Part shown: in pieces, positions 44,606-52,713 of the stretch | How positions within the stretch are numbered: position 1 is the stretch's first letter | How the letters are laid out: every line of letters starts with the position of its first letter | Source of the DNA: Saccharothrix sp. | GTDB lineage: Bacteria > Actinomycetota > Actinomycetes > Mycobacteriales > Pseudonocardiaceae | Direction of reading: 5' to 3' | Assembly: GCF_031180885.1 (NCBI RefSeq) | Contig: NZ_JAPSLK010000007.1 | Coordinates: 171,648 to 235,647, forward strand | DNA: 64,000 bases | Program-made: the position numbers and the translations under genes | Notes under the pieces: model-generated | Told to the model about the DNA's origin: nothing | The model's input: only the letters and a program-made list of their open reading frames with translations | Database searches by the model: none

Positions 44606-45894
44606 AGGCGTGGCGCAGTGTCCTTCCGCACCTGGGGTACGACCTGCCGCCGGACCTCACGCCCGAGCGCGCCGAAGGCCCGGTCAGCACGGGGTTGCCG
44701 TTGGAACTGGTGCGGCAGAGCATTTCGATGCGGGAGTGGTGGGACATTCCCGAGGAAGTCGTTGCGCAGTACCGCAAGTACCGGCCCACTCCGCTGTGGC
44801 GGGCGACCGCGTTCGAGCAGGAGATCGACGCCCGGGTGCCGGTGTACGTGAAGTACGAGGGCGGCAACATCTCCGGCAGCCACAAGCTCAACACCGCGCT
44901 GGCGCAAGCGTTCTACTACAAGCGGGCCGGGATCACCGAGGTCGTCACCGGGACCGGCGCGGGCCAGTGGGGCACGGCGCTGGCCGCCGCGTGTGCCGCG
45001 TTCGGGCTGCGGTGCACGGTGTTCATGGTCGGCGGCAGCCTGCGGGACAAGCCGTACCGGGGCAGTCTCATGCGGCTGCTGGGCGCGACCGTGCACGCGA
45101 GCCCGAGCGGGCTGACGTCCCTCAAAGAGGGCGGGAACTCGCTGGCGCTGGCGATCGGTGAGGCCGTGGAGTACGCGCGGGGCGGCGAGGGTCGGGCGTT
45201 CTGCATCGGCAGCGGCGAGAACTACAGCATCCTGCACCAATCGGTGATCGGGCTGGAGGCGGCCGAGCAGCTTCAGGCGCTGGGTGCCGAGGTGGACACC
45301 GTGGTCGGCAGTGTCGGCGCGGGGTCGAACTTCGGCGGGGTCGCGCTGCCCTTCCACGCCCGGCACCGGGCCGGTGAGGCGGAGGCGGTGCGGCTGCTGG
45401 CGGTCGAGTCCAGCGCCACGCCCAAGCTGACCCGGGGCGTCTACGCCTACGACCACACCGACGCGACCGGGTCGGGGCCGATGGAGGCGATGTACTCGAT
45501 CGGGAGTTCCTTTCCCATCCCCGCTTCGCACTCGGCGGGGCTGCGGTTCCACGGCGCCGCGAAGTTGTTGTCCGCCATGCGCCACCACGGGTCCATCGAC
45601 GCGGTCGCGGTGGGCCAGCGGGAGGCGCTGGACGCGGGCCGCCGGTTCGCGGTGTCCGAACTCGTCGTGCCCGCACCGGAATCCGGGCACGCGCTGGCCG
45701 GCGCGGCCCGCGCGGCGCGGGAGTCCGAGCGCGGGGTGCTGGTGTGCGTGAGCGGGCACGGCCTGCTCGACCTGTCCGCCTACGACCAGTTGCTGGCCGG
45801 CCGGGTGCGCGACCTGGCCGCCGACGACGGCGCGCTGGCCGCCGCCACCGCCGGGTTGCGCCTGGTCGAAGCCGATCTCACGGGGGTGAAGTGA
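44602..45894 (+). CDS. TrpB2-like PLP-dependent beta-substitution enzyme
   Basis: GTG at 44602, GTGA overlap; 430 residues. It belongs to fold-type II PLP enzymes closest to the TrpB2 branch of tryptophan synthase beta: RPTPLWRAT, VYVKYEGGNISGSHKLNTAL with the Schiff-base Lys95, TGTGAGQWGTALAAACA, GSVGAGSNFGG (phosphate loop) and a C-terminal CVSGHGLLDL. No trpA or other trp gene is near. TrpB2 and relatives condense nucleophiles with Ser/Thr-derived aminoacrylates or catalyse eliminations. Here it may make or modify a non-protein amino acid, possibly on the adjacent carrier protein (inference). Confidence 0.87.
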   Translation: MKAWRSVLPHLGYDLPPDLTPERAEGPVSTGLPLELVRQSISMREWWDIPEEVVAQYRKYRPTPLWRATAFEQEIDARVPVYVKYEGGNISGSHKLNTALAQAFYYKRAGITEVVTGTGAGQWGTALAAACAAFGLRCTVFMVGGSLRDKPYRGSLMRLLGATVHASPSGLTSLKEGGNSLALAIGEAVEYARGGEGRAFCIGSGENYSILHQSVIGLEAAEQLQALGAEVDTVVGSVGAGSNFGGVALPFHARHRAGEAEAVRLLAVESSATPKLTRGVYAYDHTDATGSGPMEAMYSIGSSFPIPASHSAGLRFHGAAKLLSAMRHHGSIDAVAVGQREALDAGRRFAVSELVVPAPESGHALAGAARAARESERGVLVCVSGHGLLDLSAYDQLLAGRVRDLAADDGALAAATAGLRLVEADLTGVK

Positions 45895-47039
45895 TGGTCG
45901 TGACCGTGCCGAGCGAGACCGCGGACCGGACGTGGTCACCGGTGCTGGACGGCCTGCACGCGGCCGAGCTCGACTGCCTGCAGGCCAACCTGGCCGCCGT
46001 CGCCGACGTCCACCACGGCGAGGGCGCGCACGTCGCGCTGGGTGCCGCGCCCCGGTTCGCACCGGCGTTCCCGCCGGACGGGCCGCCGTCGCTGGACGCG
46101 CCGGTGGACACCCGGCTGGACGAGGCGTCCCGGCTGCTGGGCCTGTCCGTCAGCCTCCGGGAGGACGGGCTGGACGGTCCGGCGCTGCGCCGCCTGGCCG
46201 CCGCGCACGGGCCGCTGTACGTGGTGGGCGACGCGCACACGATGCCGTGGGTGCCGTACTTCGGCCAGAAGCACATGGAGCACAGCTTCCTGCTCGTGTC
46301 GGCCGGTGGCTCGTGCACCGTGGTCGACGCCTACCACAACGACACGCCGTGGGGGTCGGCGCGGCCGGGTGTGTGGCGGGTGCCGGACTTCGACGCGGCG
46401 GTGCCGAAGTCGTCGGCGTTCGCGCTGTCGGTGTCGGCGGTGCCGGCGCCGGACGTGGACTTCGAGCTGGTGGCGACCGCGCGGTCGCTGGACTTCATCG
46501 ACCGGTACGTGACCGCCGTGCGCCAGTACAGCGACCGGCCGGCCGGGTGGGACGCGCTGGTCCTGGACGTGTGGCTGATCGCCCGGACCCGGGCGCTGCA
46601 CGCGCGCTGGCTGGCCGCGTCGGGCGTGGACGACGGTGGCCGGGCGGCGGAGAGCGCTCAAGCGTGGCAAACGTTGGCGGCCCAGACGTATGTCGCGATG
46701 CGGCGGGCCCAGCGTGGCGGCGGGATGCCCGCAGCGCTGGTGGACCGCGTGCACGAGTTGCTGCTGGCCGATGAAGCACTGGCGGCGGAGTTGGCCGGGC
46801 GGGCGGTGCGGTCGACGGTCGTCCGGGAGTTGGCGGCGGTGCTGGAGCTGGACACCGCGGTGGTGGACGGGCCGTTGCGGGAGCTGCCGAAGTTCAACTC
46901 GTTCCGGCTGGTGGACGTGATCGAGCGGGTCGAGTCGGCGCTGGACGTCGAGCTGGACCCGGACGACCTGGCCACCGGCGACCTGCGGGACGTGGACGCG
47001 CTCGCCGGGCTGTTCCGGAGGGCGGTGGGCAGGCCGTGA
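45894..47039 (+). CDS. BtrH-like papain-fold acyltransferase fused to a carrier-like domain
   Basis: ATG at 45894 (TGATG overlap); 381 residues. Residues 1-150 show a Cys-His-Asp arrangement like BtrH-type N-terminal domains: Cys28 in ELDCLQANL, His130 in HMEHSFLLV and Asp145 in VVDAYHND. BtrH transfers an acyl group from an ACP to an amine in butirosin biosynthesis. A helical middle follows (about 190-300). The last 75 residues look like a carrier protein: LPKFNSFRLVDVIERVE with a Ser in the attachment position, then DLATGDLRDVDALAGLF. That would make a self-contained carrier plus transferase. Whether the Ser is pantetheinylated is unproven. A second such enzyme without the carrier part is encoded at 52698. 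Confidence 0.65.
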   Translation: MVVTVPSETADRTWSPVLDGLHAAELDCLQANLAAVADVHHGEGAHVALGAAPRFAPAFPPDGPPSLDAPVDTRLDEASRLLGLSVSLREDGLDGPALRRLAAAHGPLYVVGDAHTMPWVPYFGQKHMEHSFLLVSAGGSCTVVDAYHNDTPWGSARPGVWRVPDFDAAVPKSSAFALSVSAVPAPDVDFELVATARSLDFIDRYVTAVRQYSDRPAGWDALVLDVWLIARTRALHARWLAASGVDDGGRAAESAQAWQTLAAQTYVAMRRAQRGGGMPAALVDRVHELLLADEALAAELAGRAVRSTVVRELAAVLELDTAVVDGPLRELPKFNSFRLVDVIERVESALDVELDPDDLATGDLRDVDALAGLFRRAVGRP

Positions 47040-48496
47040 CGCTGGTGCACCACTGGTTGGACCGCGCGGTCGCCGACCACCCGGACGCGGTGGCGTTGAC
47101 CTGCGGCGAGGAGTCGGTGACGTTCGCCGGGCTGGACGCGGCGGCGCGGCGGGCGGCCGGGTTGCTGGCCGGGCTCGGGGTGCGGCGCGGTGACCGGGTC
47201 GTGGTGTGCGTGCCGACCGACGCGGCGGTGCCCGCGCTGCTGTTCGCCTGCGCCCGGTCCGGTGCGGTGTTCAGCGTGGTGCACGAGCGGACGCCGGTGG
47301 CGGCGCTGGTGCACGTGCTGGAGGACTGCGAGCCGGCGGTGCTGGTCACCGACGACCCGGCCGCCCGGGTCGCGGCCGTGCAGCGCGGGATCAAGACCGT
47401 GACGTTGGCCGAGGTCAAGGCCGGTGCCGACACCGCGGTCGAGGCTGACGTGCCGGCCGTGGACCCGGTGTGCCTGATCTACACCTCGGGCAGCACCGGG
47501 CGGCCCAAGGCGGTGGTGTCGACGCACGGCCAGGTGGTGTTCGCGGCCACCGCGATCCAGTCGGTGCTGGAGTACCGGCCGGACGACGTGGTGTTCTGCG
47601 CGTTGCCGTTGTCCTTCGACTACGGGCTCTACCAGGTGTTCCTCGGCGTGCTGTCGGGGGCGTGCGTGCGGTTGGCGTCGGCGGAGGACGCCGGGCCGAG
47701 GCTGTTGCGGGAACTGGTGGCGCACCGGGTGACCGTGCTGCCTGCGGTGCCGCCGATGGCGAAGGGGTTGGCGCGGCTGCTGTCCCGGCCCGGCGCGCAG
47801 CCGCCGCCGGTGCGGCTGGTGACCAACACCGGTGCGGCGATGCCGGAGGAACCGCTGCGGGAGTTGCGGTCCCGGGTGCCGGGGCTGCGGGTGCAGCTGA
47901 TGTTCGGGCTCACCGAGTGCAAGCGGGCCACGATCATGCCGCCGGACGAGGACCTGCGCCGGCCGGGCGCGTGCGGGCGGGCGTTGCCGGGCACCGAGGT
48001 GTTCACCGTGGACGACGACGGGCGGCGGCTGCCGCCGGGCGAGGTCGGCGAGATCGTGGTGCGCGGGCCGAACGTGATGGCGGGCTACTGGCGGCGGCCG
48101 GAGCTGACCGCGCAACGGTTCCGGCTGGTGGAGGGCCTGTTCCCGCAGCTGCACACCGGGGATTACGGGTGGTTGGACGCCGACGGCTTCCTGTACTTCT
48201 CCGGTCGCCGCGACGACCTGTACAAGGAGCGCGGGTTCCGGGTCAGCGCGACGGAGGTCGAGGCCGCCGCGCACCGGGTGCCGGGGGTGCGGTCGGCGGC
48301 CGTGCTGCCGCCGGGTGACGGCCGGGACGGCGCGGTGCTGTTCGTGGTCGGCGACATCGCGCCGGAGGCGGTGCTGGTCGGGTTGCGGGTCGAGCTGGAG
48401 GAGTTCAAGGTCCCCGGGCGGTGTGTCGTGGTGGCCGAGATCCCGGTGACCCGCAACGGGAAGGTCGACCGGCGGGCGCTGGCGGTGGGTCTGTGA
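47036..48496 (+). CDS. Stand-alone acyl/aminoacyl-AMP ligase
   Basis: GTG at 47036 overlaps the previous stop; 486 residues. ANL-superfamily motifs: CLIYTSGSTGRPKAVVSTHG (A3), FGLTECKRATIMPP (A5), HTGDYGWLDADGFLYFSGRRDD (A7) and NGKVDRRAL (A10). The FGLTE-x6-PP pattern resembles the AMP ligases of exosortase-A-associated loci. There a ligase, a BtrK-type decarboxylase and an ACP occur together, and here the same three lie in a row (47036, 48496, 49700). It probably loads an amino acid or acyl group onto the ACP encoded at 49700. Confidence 0.85.
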   Translation: MTLVHHWLDRAVADHPDAVALTCGEESVTFAGLDAAARRAAGLLAGLGVRRGDRVVVCVPTDAAVPALLFACARSGAVFSVVHERTPVAALVHVLEDCEPAVLVTDDPAARVAAVQRGIKTVTLAEVKAGADTAVEADVPAVDPVCLIYTSGSTGRPKAVVSTHGQVVFAATAIQSVLEYRPDDVVFCALPLSFDYGLYQVFLGVLSGACVRLASAEDAGPRLLRELVAHRVTVLPAVPPMAKGLARLLSRPGAQPPPVRLVTNTGAAMPEEPLRELRSRVPGLRVQLMFGLTECKRATIMPPDEDLRRPGACGRALPGTEVFTVDDDGRRLPPGEVGEIVVRGPNVMAGYWRRPELTAQRFRLVEGLFPQLHTGDYGWLDADGFLYFSGRRDDLYKERGFRVSATEVEAAAHRVPGVRSAAVLPPGDGRDGAVLFVVGDIAPEAVLVGLRVELEEFKVPGRCVVVAEIPVTRNGKVDRRALAVGL

Positions 48497-49692
48497 TGCG
48501 GACCCCGGCGTACGTCTACGACCTCGACGAGGTGGACCGCTCGGTCGCCTTGCTGCGCGCCGCTCTGCCGTCGCCCAGCCGGTTGTACTACTCGTTGAAG
48601 GCCAACCCGCACCCGTTGGTGGTCGCCGCGCTGCGTGCGGCCGGGTGTCACGCCGAGGTGTGCTCGACCGGCGAGCTGGACATCGCTTTGGGAGCAGGGT
48701 TTTCGCCTGGGGATGTGCTCTACACCGGGCCGGGCAAGCGGGACGCGGAGGTCGCCGAGGCGCTTGAGTCAGGCGTGCGGTGGTTCTCGGTGGACTCGCC
48801 GCACGCCATCGACCAGCTCGACCGGCTCTCCCCCGGTGACGCGCGGTTCCTGTTGCGGGTCAACGACAGCGCGCCGGTGCCCGGTCAGGGGCTGACCATG
48901 ACCGGGGTGGCGTCGCAGTTCGGCGCGGACGCCGAGTGGGTGCTGGCGCGGCCGGAGCTGTTCGGCGCGCGGGAGGCGGCCACGCCCGCCGGGTTCCACC
49001 TCTACATGGGTACCAACCTGACCGACGAGGACGCCCTGGTCGCCCAGTTCACGCAGGCCGCCGCCACCGCGCGCAAGCTCGCCGACGCGTGCGGGTGGGA
49101 GGTGGAGGTGCTGGACCTGGGCGGCGGGTTCGGCGCGCCGTTCGCCCGGGCCGGGGCGTTGCCGGTGTTCGCGGGCCTGTCCGGGCGGGTGGCGGACCTG
49201 CTGGACTCGGCGTTCCCGGGTTGGCGGGACGGGCGGCCGGCGGTGGCGTTCGAGTCCGGCCGCTACCTGGTGGCCACGGCCGGACGGCTGCTCACCCGGG
49301 TGCTGGACGCCAAGGTCTCGCACGGCACACCGGTGCTGGTGCTGGAGTCCGGGATCAACCACCTGGGCGGGATGTCGGGGTTGCGCCGGCTGCCGCCCAT
49401 GGTGCCCCACCTGCTCACCGAAACCTCGGCGGAGAAGTTGAGCGGGGCGATCGTCGCCGGGCCGTTGTGCACGCCGCTGGACACCTGGGGCCGGGGCGTG
49501 GACGTCGTGGACGCCCGACCCGGTGACGTGCTGGAAGTGCCGAACGTCGGCGCGTACGGCCTCTACGCGAGCCTCGTCGCGTTCCTCGGGCACCCGCTGC
49601 CCGTCGAGGTGACCGTCCGAAGTGGACAGGTCTTGGACGTCTCCACCCTGGCGCTGCGCCGGGAGCAGGCCACCGATCACGACTGGGAGTGA
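48496..49692 (+). CDS. BtrK/VinO-like PLP decarboxylase of carrier-bound amino acids
   Basis: ATG at 48496 (TGATG overlap); 398 residues. It is a fold-type III (DapDC/ODC) enzyme: YYSLKANPHPLVV with the PLP-binding Lys35, EVCSTGELDIAL, YTGPGKRDAEV, HLYMGTNL, LDLGGGFGAPF, FESGRYLVA and the second active-site motif GPLCTPLDTW. Members such as BtrK (butirosin) and VinO (vicenistatin) decarboxylate an amino acid tethered to an ACP rather than the free acid, and the ACP gene follows 7 bp later. The expected product is an omega-amino-acyl-ACP. The amino acid is unknown. Confidence 0.88.
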   Translation: MRTPAYVYDLDEVDRSVALLRAALPSPSRLYYSLKANPHPLVVAALRAAGCHAEVCSTGELDIALGAGFSPGDVLYTGPGKRDAEVAEALESGVRWFSVDSPHAIDQLDRLSPGDARFLLRVNDSAPVPGQGLTMTGVASQFGADAEWVLARPELFGAREAATPAGFHLYMGTNLTDEDALVAQFTQAAATARKLADACGWEVEVLDLGGGFGAPFARAGALPVFAGLSGRVADLLDSAFPGWRDGRPAVAFESGRYLVATAGRLLTRVLDAKVSHGTPVLVLESGINHLGGMSGLRRLPPMVPHLLTETSAEKLSGAIVAGPLCTPLDTWGRGVDVVDARPGDVLEVPNVGAYGLYASLVAFLGHPLPVEVTVRSGQVLDVSTLALRREQATDHDWE

Positions 49693-49699
49693 TGGACAC

Positions 49700-49936
49700 G
49701 TGGATTCCCGTTTCGCGGACATGCTGCGGCCGTTCCTGAAGTACGCGGGCGGCGCGGAGATCACGCTGGAGTCGTCGTTGCGCGACCTGGGCCTGGACTC
49801 CATGCAGGCCATCGAGCTGCTGTTCGCCATCGAGGACACCTACCAGGTGTCGCTGCCCGACGAACTGCTCACCGACACCACGTTCGCCACGGCCGGCAGC
49901 CTGTGGGCCGCGATCTCCGGGGCGCGGCAGTGCTGA
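49700..49936 (+). CDS. Acyl carrier protein 3
   Basis: GTG at 49700 is the only in-frame start that leaves a normal carrier protein; 78 residues. Attachment motif DLGLDSMQAIELL with Ser34 is canonical, and FAIEDTYQVSLPDELLTD follows. It sits between the BtrK-like decarboxylase and two acyl-CoA-dehydrogenase homologues, so it is the likely scaffold for decarboxylation and then desaturation. Its end overlaps the next start by 7 bp. Confidence 0.9.
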   Translation: MDSRFADMLRPFLKYAGGAEITLESSLRDLGLDSMQAIELLFAIEDTYQVSLPDELLTDTTFATAGSLWAAISGARQC

Positions 49937-51069
49937 CGCTGGAGGAGGTGCTGGCGGTCGTCGCCGAGGAGGCGGGGCAGGCCGATCTCGAAGCGCGCTT
50001 CCCGGTGCGGTCGCTGGAGGCGCTGCGCTCGTCGGGGCTGCTCGGGCTGGTGGTGCCGGGCGAGTTCGGCGGCATGGGCGGCGGGTACGCCGAGATGGTG
50101 GACGTGACCCTGCGGCTGGCCCGCGAGGACATGTCGGTGGCGATGGTGTTCGCCATGCACTGCCAGCAGGCGGCGACACTCGTGCGGCACGCCGGTCCCG
50201 CGCTGCGGGAGCGGGTGTTGCCCGCGTTGGGGCGGGGTGAGCTGTACCTGGGGTCGGTGACCACCGAGCGCGGCAAGGGCGGGCACCTGCTGGTGTCGGA
50301 GTCCGCGACCACCGGGGACGACGAGGTCCTGCGGGTGGACCGGGACGCGCCGATCGTCACCGGCGGCGAGCACGCCGACGCCTACCTGATCACGGCCCTG
50401 GCGCCGGGCGCGACCTCGCCCAGCCAGGTGTCGCTGGTCTACGCGGACCGGGCGCAGTTGGAGGTGTCGGTGCTGGGCGGCTGGGACCCGCTGGGGATGC
50501 GGGCCACGCACAGCGTGCCGATGCGGCTGACCGGGGCGGTGCCGGTCACCCAGATCGTCGGCGAGCCCGGCTCGTTCCGGGACATCGTGACGGCGACGTT
50601 CGGGCCGCTGGCGCACCTGGGGTGGGCGGCGGCGTGGCTGGGCGCGGCGGCCGGGGCGCTGTCGCGGGTGGTCGGGCACATCCGGTCGCCGGAGGGGCGC
50701 AAGCAGTTCGACACCGAGTCCGACCTGCTGCTGACCCGGTTGGCGGCGGTGCGCGGGCGGCTGGAGGTGGTGAACGCGCTGCTGCGGCAGACGTTGGGGG
50801 CGGTCGCGGAGTCGGCCGACCTGTCGGCGCCGCCGGTGCGGATGCTGGTCAACACGTTGAAGGTCGAGGCCGCCACGCAGTGCTTCGCCGCCGTGGACCA
50901 GTTGGTCGAGGTCGTGGGCTTGCGGCACGGGTACCTGCGCGGGTCGGCGCTGTGGCTGGAACGGGTGTTCCGGGACCTGCGGTCGGCGTCGCTGAACTAC
51001 GCCAACGACCGGTTGCGGCTGGCCAACGGGGTGTCGGTGCTGCTGGACCCGGAGGTCCGCCTTGCGTGA
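49930..51069 (+). CDS. Acyl-CoA dehydrogenase-family flavoenzyme 1
   Basis: GTG at 49930; 379 residues, full family length. N-terminal helical domain (LRSSGLLGLVVPGEFGGMGGG), middle beta domain (LGSVTTERGKGGHLL, ...GGWDPLGMRATHSVPMRL) and C-terminal helical bundle (ATQCFAAVDQLVEVVGLRHGYLRGSALWLERVFRDLRSASL) are all present. In secondary metabolism such enzymes oxidise aminoacyl- or acyl-carrier-protein substrates. It is paired with a second, shorter homologue overlapping by 8 bp, suggesting a heteromer or two successive steps. Confidence 0.87.
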   Translation: MLTLEEVLAVVAEEAGQADLEARFPVRSLEALRSSGLLGLVVPGEFGGMGGGYAEMVDVTLRLAREDMSVAMVFAMHCQQAATLVRHAGPALRERVLPALGRGELYLGSVTTERGKGGHLLVSESATTGDDEVLRVDRDAPIVTGGEHADAYLITALAPGATSPSQVSLVYADRAQLEVSVLGGWDPLGMRATHSVPMRLTGAVPVTQIVGEPGSFRDIVTATFGPLAHLGWAAAWLGAAAGALSRVVGHIRSPEGRKQFDTESDLLLTRLAAVRGRLEVVNALLRQTLGAVAESADLSAPPVRMLVNTLKVEAATQCFAAVDQLVEVVGLRHGYLRGSALWLERVFRDLRSASLNYANDRLRLANGVSVLLDPEVRLA

Positions 51070-52087
51070 GGCCGTGCTCGACGCCGACGCGCGGGCGGTG
51101 TGGGCGTCGCTGGGGCGGTCCGGCGTGCTGTCCCGGGACCGCCCGGCGGAGGTGCTGCGGTCGCTGTTGCCGTCGCTGGACGCCCAGTACTCGCTGGGGA
51201 TCGTGCTGTCGGTGTGCGTCCAGATCGCCACCGCGTTGCCGATCCTGCGCTCGCACGGGCCGTCCGGGGTCGTGGGGCGGGTGAGCGCGGAGGCGGCGCG
51301 GGGCGAGGTGGTGCTGGCGTTGGCGGCGACCGACGCGGGCGCGGCCGGGTCGGACCTGATGGACCTCACCACGTCGGCCCGGTTGTCCGAGGACCGGGTG
51401 GTGGTCGACGGGGGCAAGCGGTGGATCACCAATGCGGTGACGGCTGATTGTGCGTTGGTTCTGGCTCGGCACCGGCCGCAGCGGCACTTCACGAGTTTTC
51501 TGTGGGTGTTGGTGCCGTTGGACGCTCCGGGGGTGACTCGGGAGTCGGCCGGGTCGTTGTTTTCCGGTGCCGGGGTGGGTCATTTGACGTTCTCCGGGGT
51601 GTCGGTGGGGCGGGACCACGTGGTGGGTGCGCCCGGACGTGGACTGGCGATGTTCGCCCGCCACGTGGCGACCGAGCGGCTGGCGGGGGCGTTGTGGGCG
51701 TCCGCGTTGTGCCGGCGGGTGTTGGCCGACACGCGGCGGGTGTTGGCGGCGCGGCCGTTGGGGTCCGGGGTGGCGTGGGACAACGCCGTGGTGCGGGACC
51801 GGTTCGCGCGGGGGTTGGTGGAGGCCCGGCGGGTGGAGGCGTTGTGCTCCTCGTTCCGGGAGGGGGAGTTGGTGGACAGCATGGTGGTGAAGGTCGCGGT
51901 GGCGGAGAGCGTGGACCGGGTGCTGGCGGTGTGCGCGGAGTTGCTGGGGGCGGAGTCGTTCGCGGACGGCGGGGTGGCCGGGTTGCGGGCCGAGGCGGCG
52001 ATGTTCGGGGTCGCCGGCGGTGCTTCGGGGGCTTTGCTGGCCGGGGTCGCCGACCACGCGGACTACTTGTTGGGCGGTGCGCGGTGA
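51062..52087 (+). CDS. Acyl-CoA dehydrogenase-family flavoenzyme 2 (short)
   Basis: TTG at 51062, or the in-frame GTG at 51074; 341 residues. The middle-domain signatures are clear (LALAATDAGAAGSDLMDLTT, GGKRWITNA, LTFSGVSVGRDHVVGAPGRGL) and the C-terminal bundle ends LLGAESFADGGVAGLRAEAAMFGVAGG. The N-terminal helical domain is shorter than in homologue 1, so one of the pair may be mainly structural. It probably forms a unit with the preceding gene. It is followed by the PPTase gene with a GTGA overlap. Confidence 0.83.
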   Translation: MREAVLDADARAVWASLGRSGVLSRDRPAEVLRSLLPSLDAQYSLGIVLSVCVQIATALPILRSHGPSGVVGRVSAEAARGEVVLALAATDAGAAGSDLMDLTTSARLSEDRVVVDGGKRWITNAVTADCALVLARHRPQRHFTSFLWVLVPLDAPGVTRESAGSLFSGAGVGHLTFSGVSVGRDHVVGAPGRGLAMFARHVATERLAGALWASALCRRVLADTRRVLAARPLGSGVAWDNAVVRDRFARGLVEARRVEALCSSFREGELVDSMVVKVAVAESVDRVLAVCAELLGAESFADGGVAGLRAEAAMFGVAGGASGALLAGVADHADYLLGGAR

Positions 52088-52713
52088 CCTCGGACCTGCG
52101 TGCCGGTGCCGCCGAGACCGGTGCCGGTGCCGCCGAGGCCGGTGCGGGTGTTTCCGCGGTCGCGCCGGGGGTGTTCGCGGTCGCTCCCGGGGTGTTCGCG
52201 GCGGTGGGGCGGGCGGCGTGCGCGTCGGAGGGGTTGGCGGCGCGGGGGTTGTTGGCCCGGTTGCTGGGGTTCGTGGAGCCGTCGGCCGCGTTGGAGCCGG
52301 TGTTGTCGCGGGACAGCGGGCAGCCGTACCTGGCGGGGCGGCCCGATCTGTCGGTGAGCTTGTCGCACGACGGCGGGTGGGTCGCGGCGGCGGTCGGGCT
52401 CGGGGTGGACGTGGGGGTGGACGTGCAGCCGCCGTTGCCGGTGTCGCCCGGGATGTTGCGCCGGTGCTGCACGGCTTCGGCTCGGGAGGCGTTGGCGTGT
52501 ATGTCCACTGTGGATGTCGAGTTCGCGTGGATGTGGTCGGTGCAGGAGGCGTGTGTGAAGGCCGAGGGGACCGGGATCGGTGGGTTGCCGTGGACCGTTC
52601 CGGTGGAGGTCGGGCAGGTGAGCGGGGTGTGGCGCGGGGTGCGGTGGCAGCGGCTGCCGACCTCGGTCCCGGCGAGTTGCGCCTATCGGGAGGTGCCGTG
52701 TTCACCGGGTTGA
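52084..52713 (+). CDS. Sfp-type 4'-phosphopantetheinyl transferase
   Basis: GTG at 52084 (GTGA overlap); 209 residues. After an Ala/Gly-rich head it has the substrate/Mg motifs of Sfp-type enzymes: SLSHDGGWVAAAVG, GVDVGVDVQ and WMWSVQEACVKAEGTGIGG (WxxKEAxxKAxG with Gln for the first Lys). It moves phosphopantetheine from CoA to the carrier proteins, of which this operon encodes three free ones and up to three within larger proteins. A dedicated PPTase inside the operon supports a self-contained assembly line. Its 3' end overlaps the next gene by 16 bp. Confidence 0.9.
   Translation: MTSDLRAGAAETGAGAAEAGAGVSAVAPGVFAVAPGVFAAVGRAACASEGLAARGLLARLLGFVEPSAALEPVLSRDSGQPYLAGRPDLSVSLSHDGGWVAAAVGLGVDVGVDVQPPLPVSPGMLRRCCTASAREALACMSTVDVEFAWMWSVQEACVKAEGTGIGGLPWTVPVEVGQVSGVWRGVRWQRLPTSVPASCAYREVPCSPG

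Noticed and set aside
44602..45894. Housekeeping tryptophan synthase beta subunit
   Set aside because: No trpA, trpC or other trp gene is adjacent and the gene is translationally coupled to a carrier-protein gene inside a biosynthetic operon.
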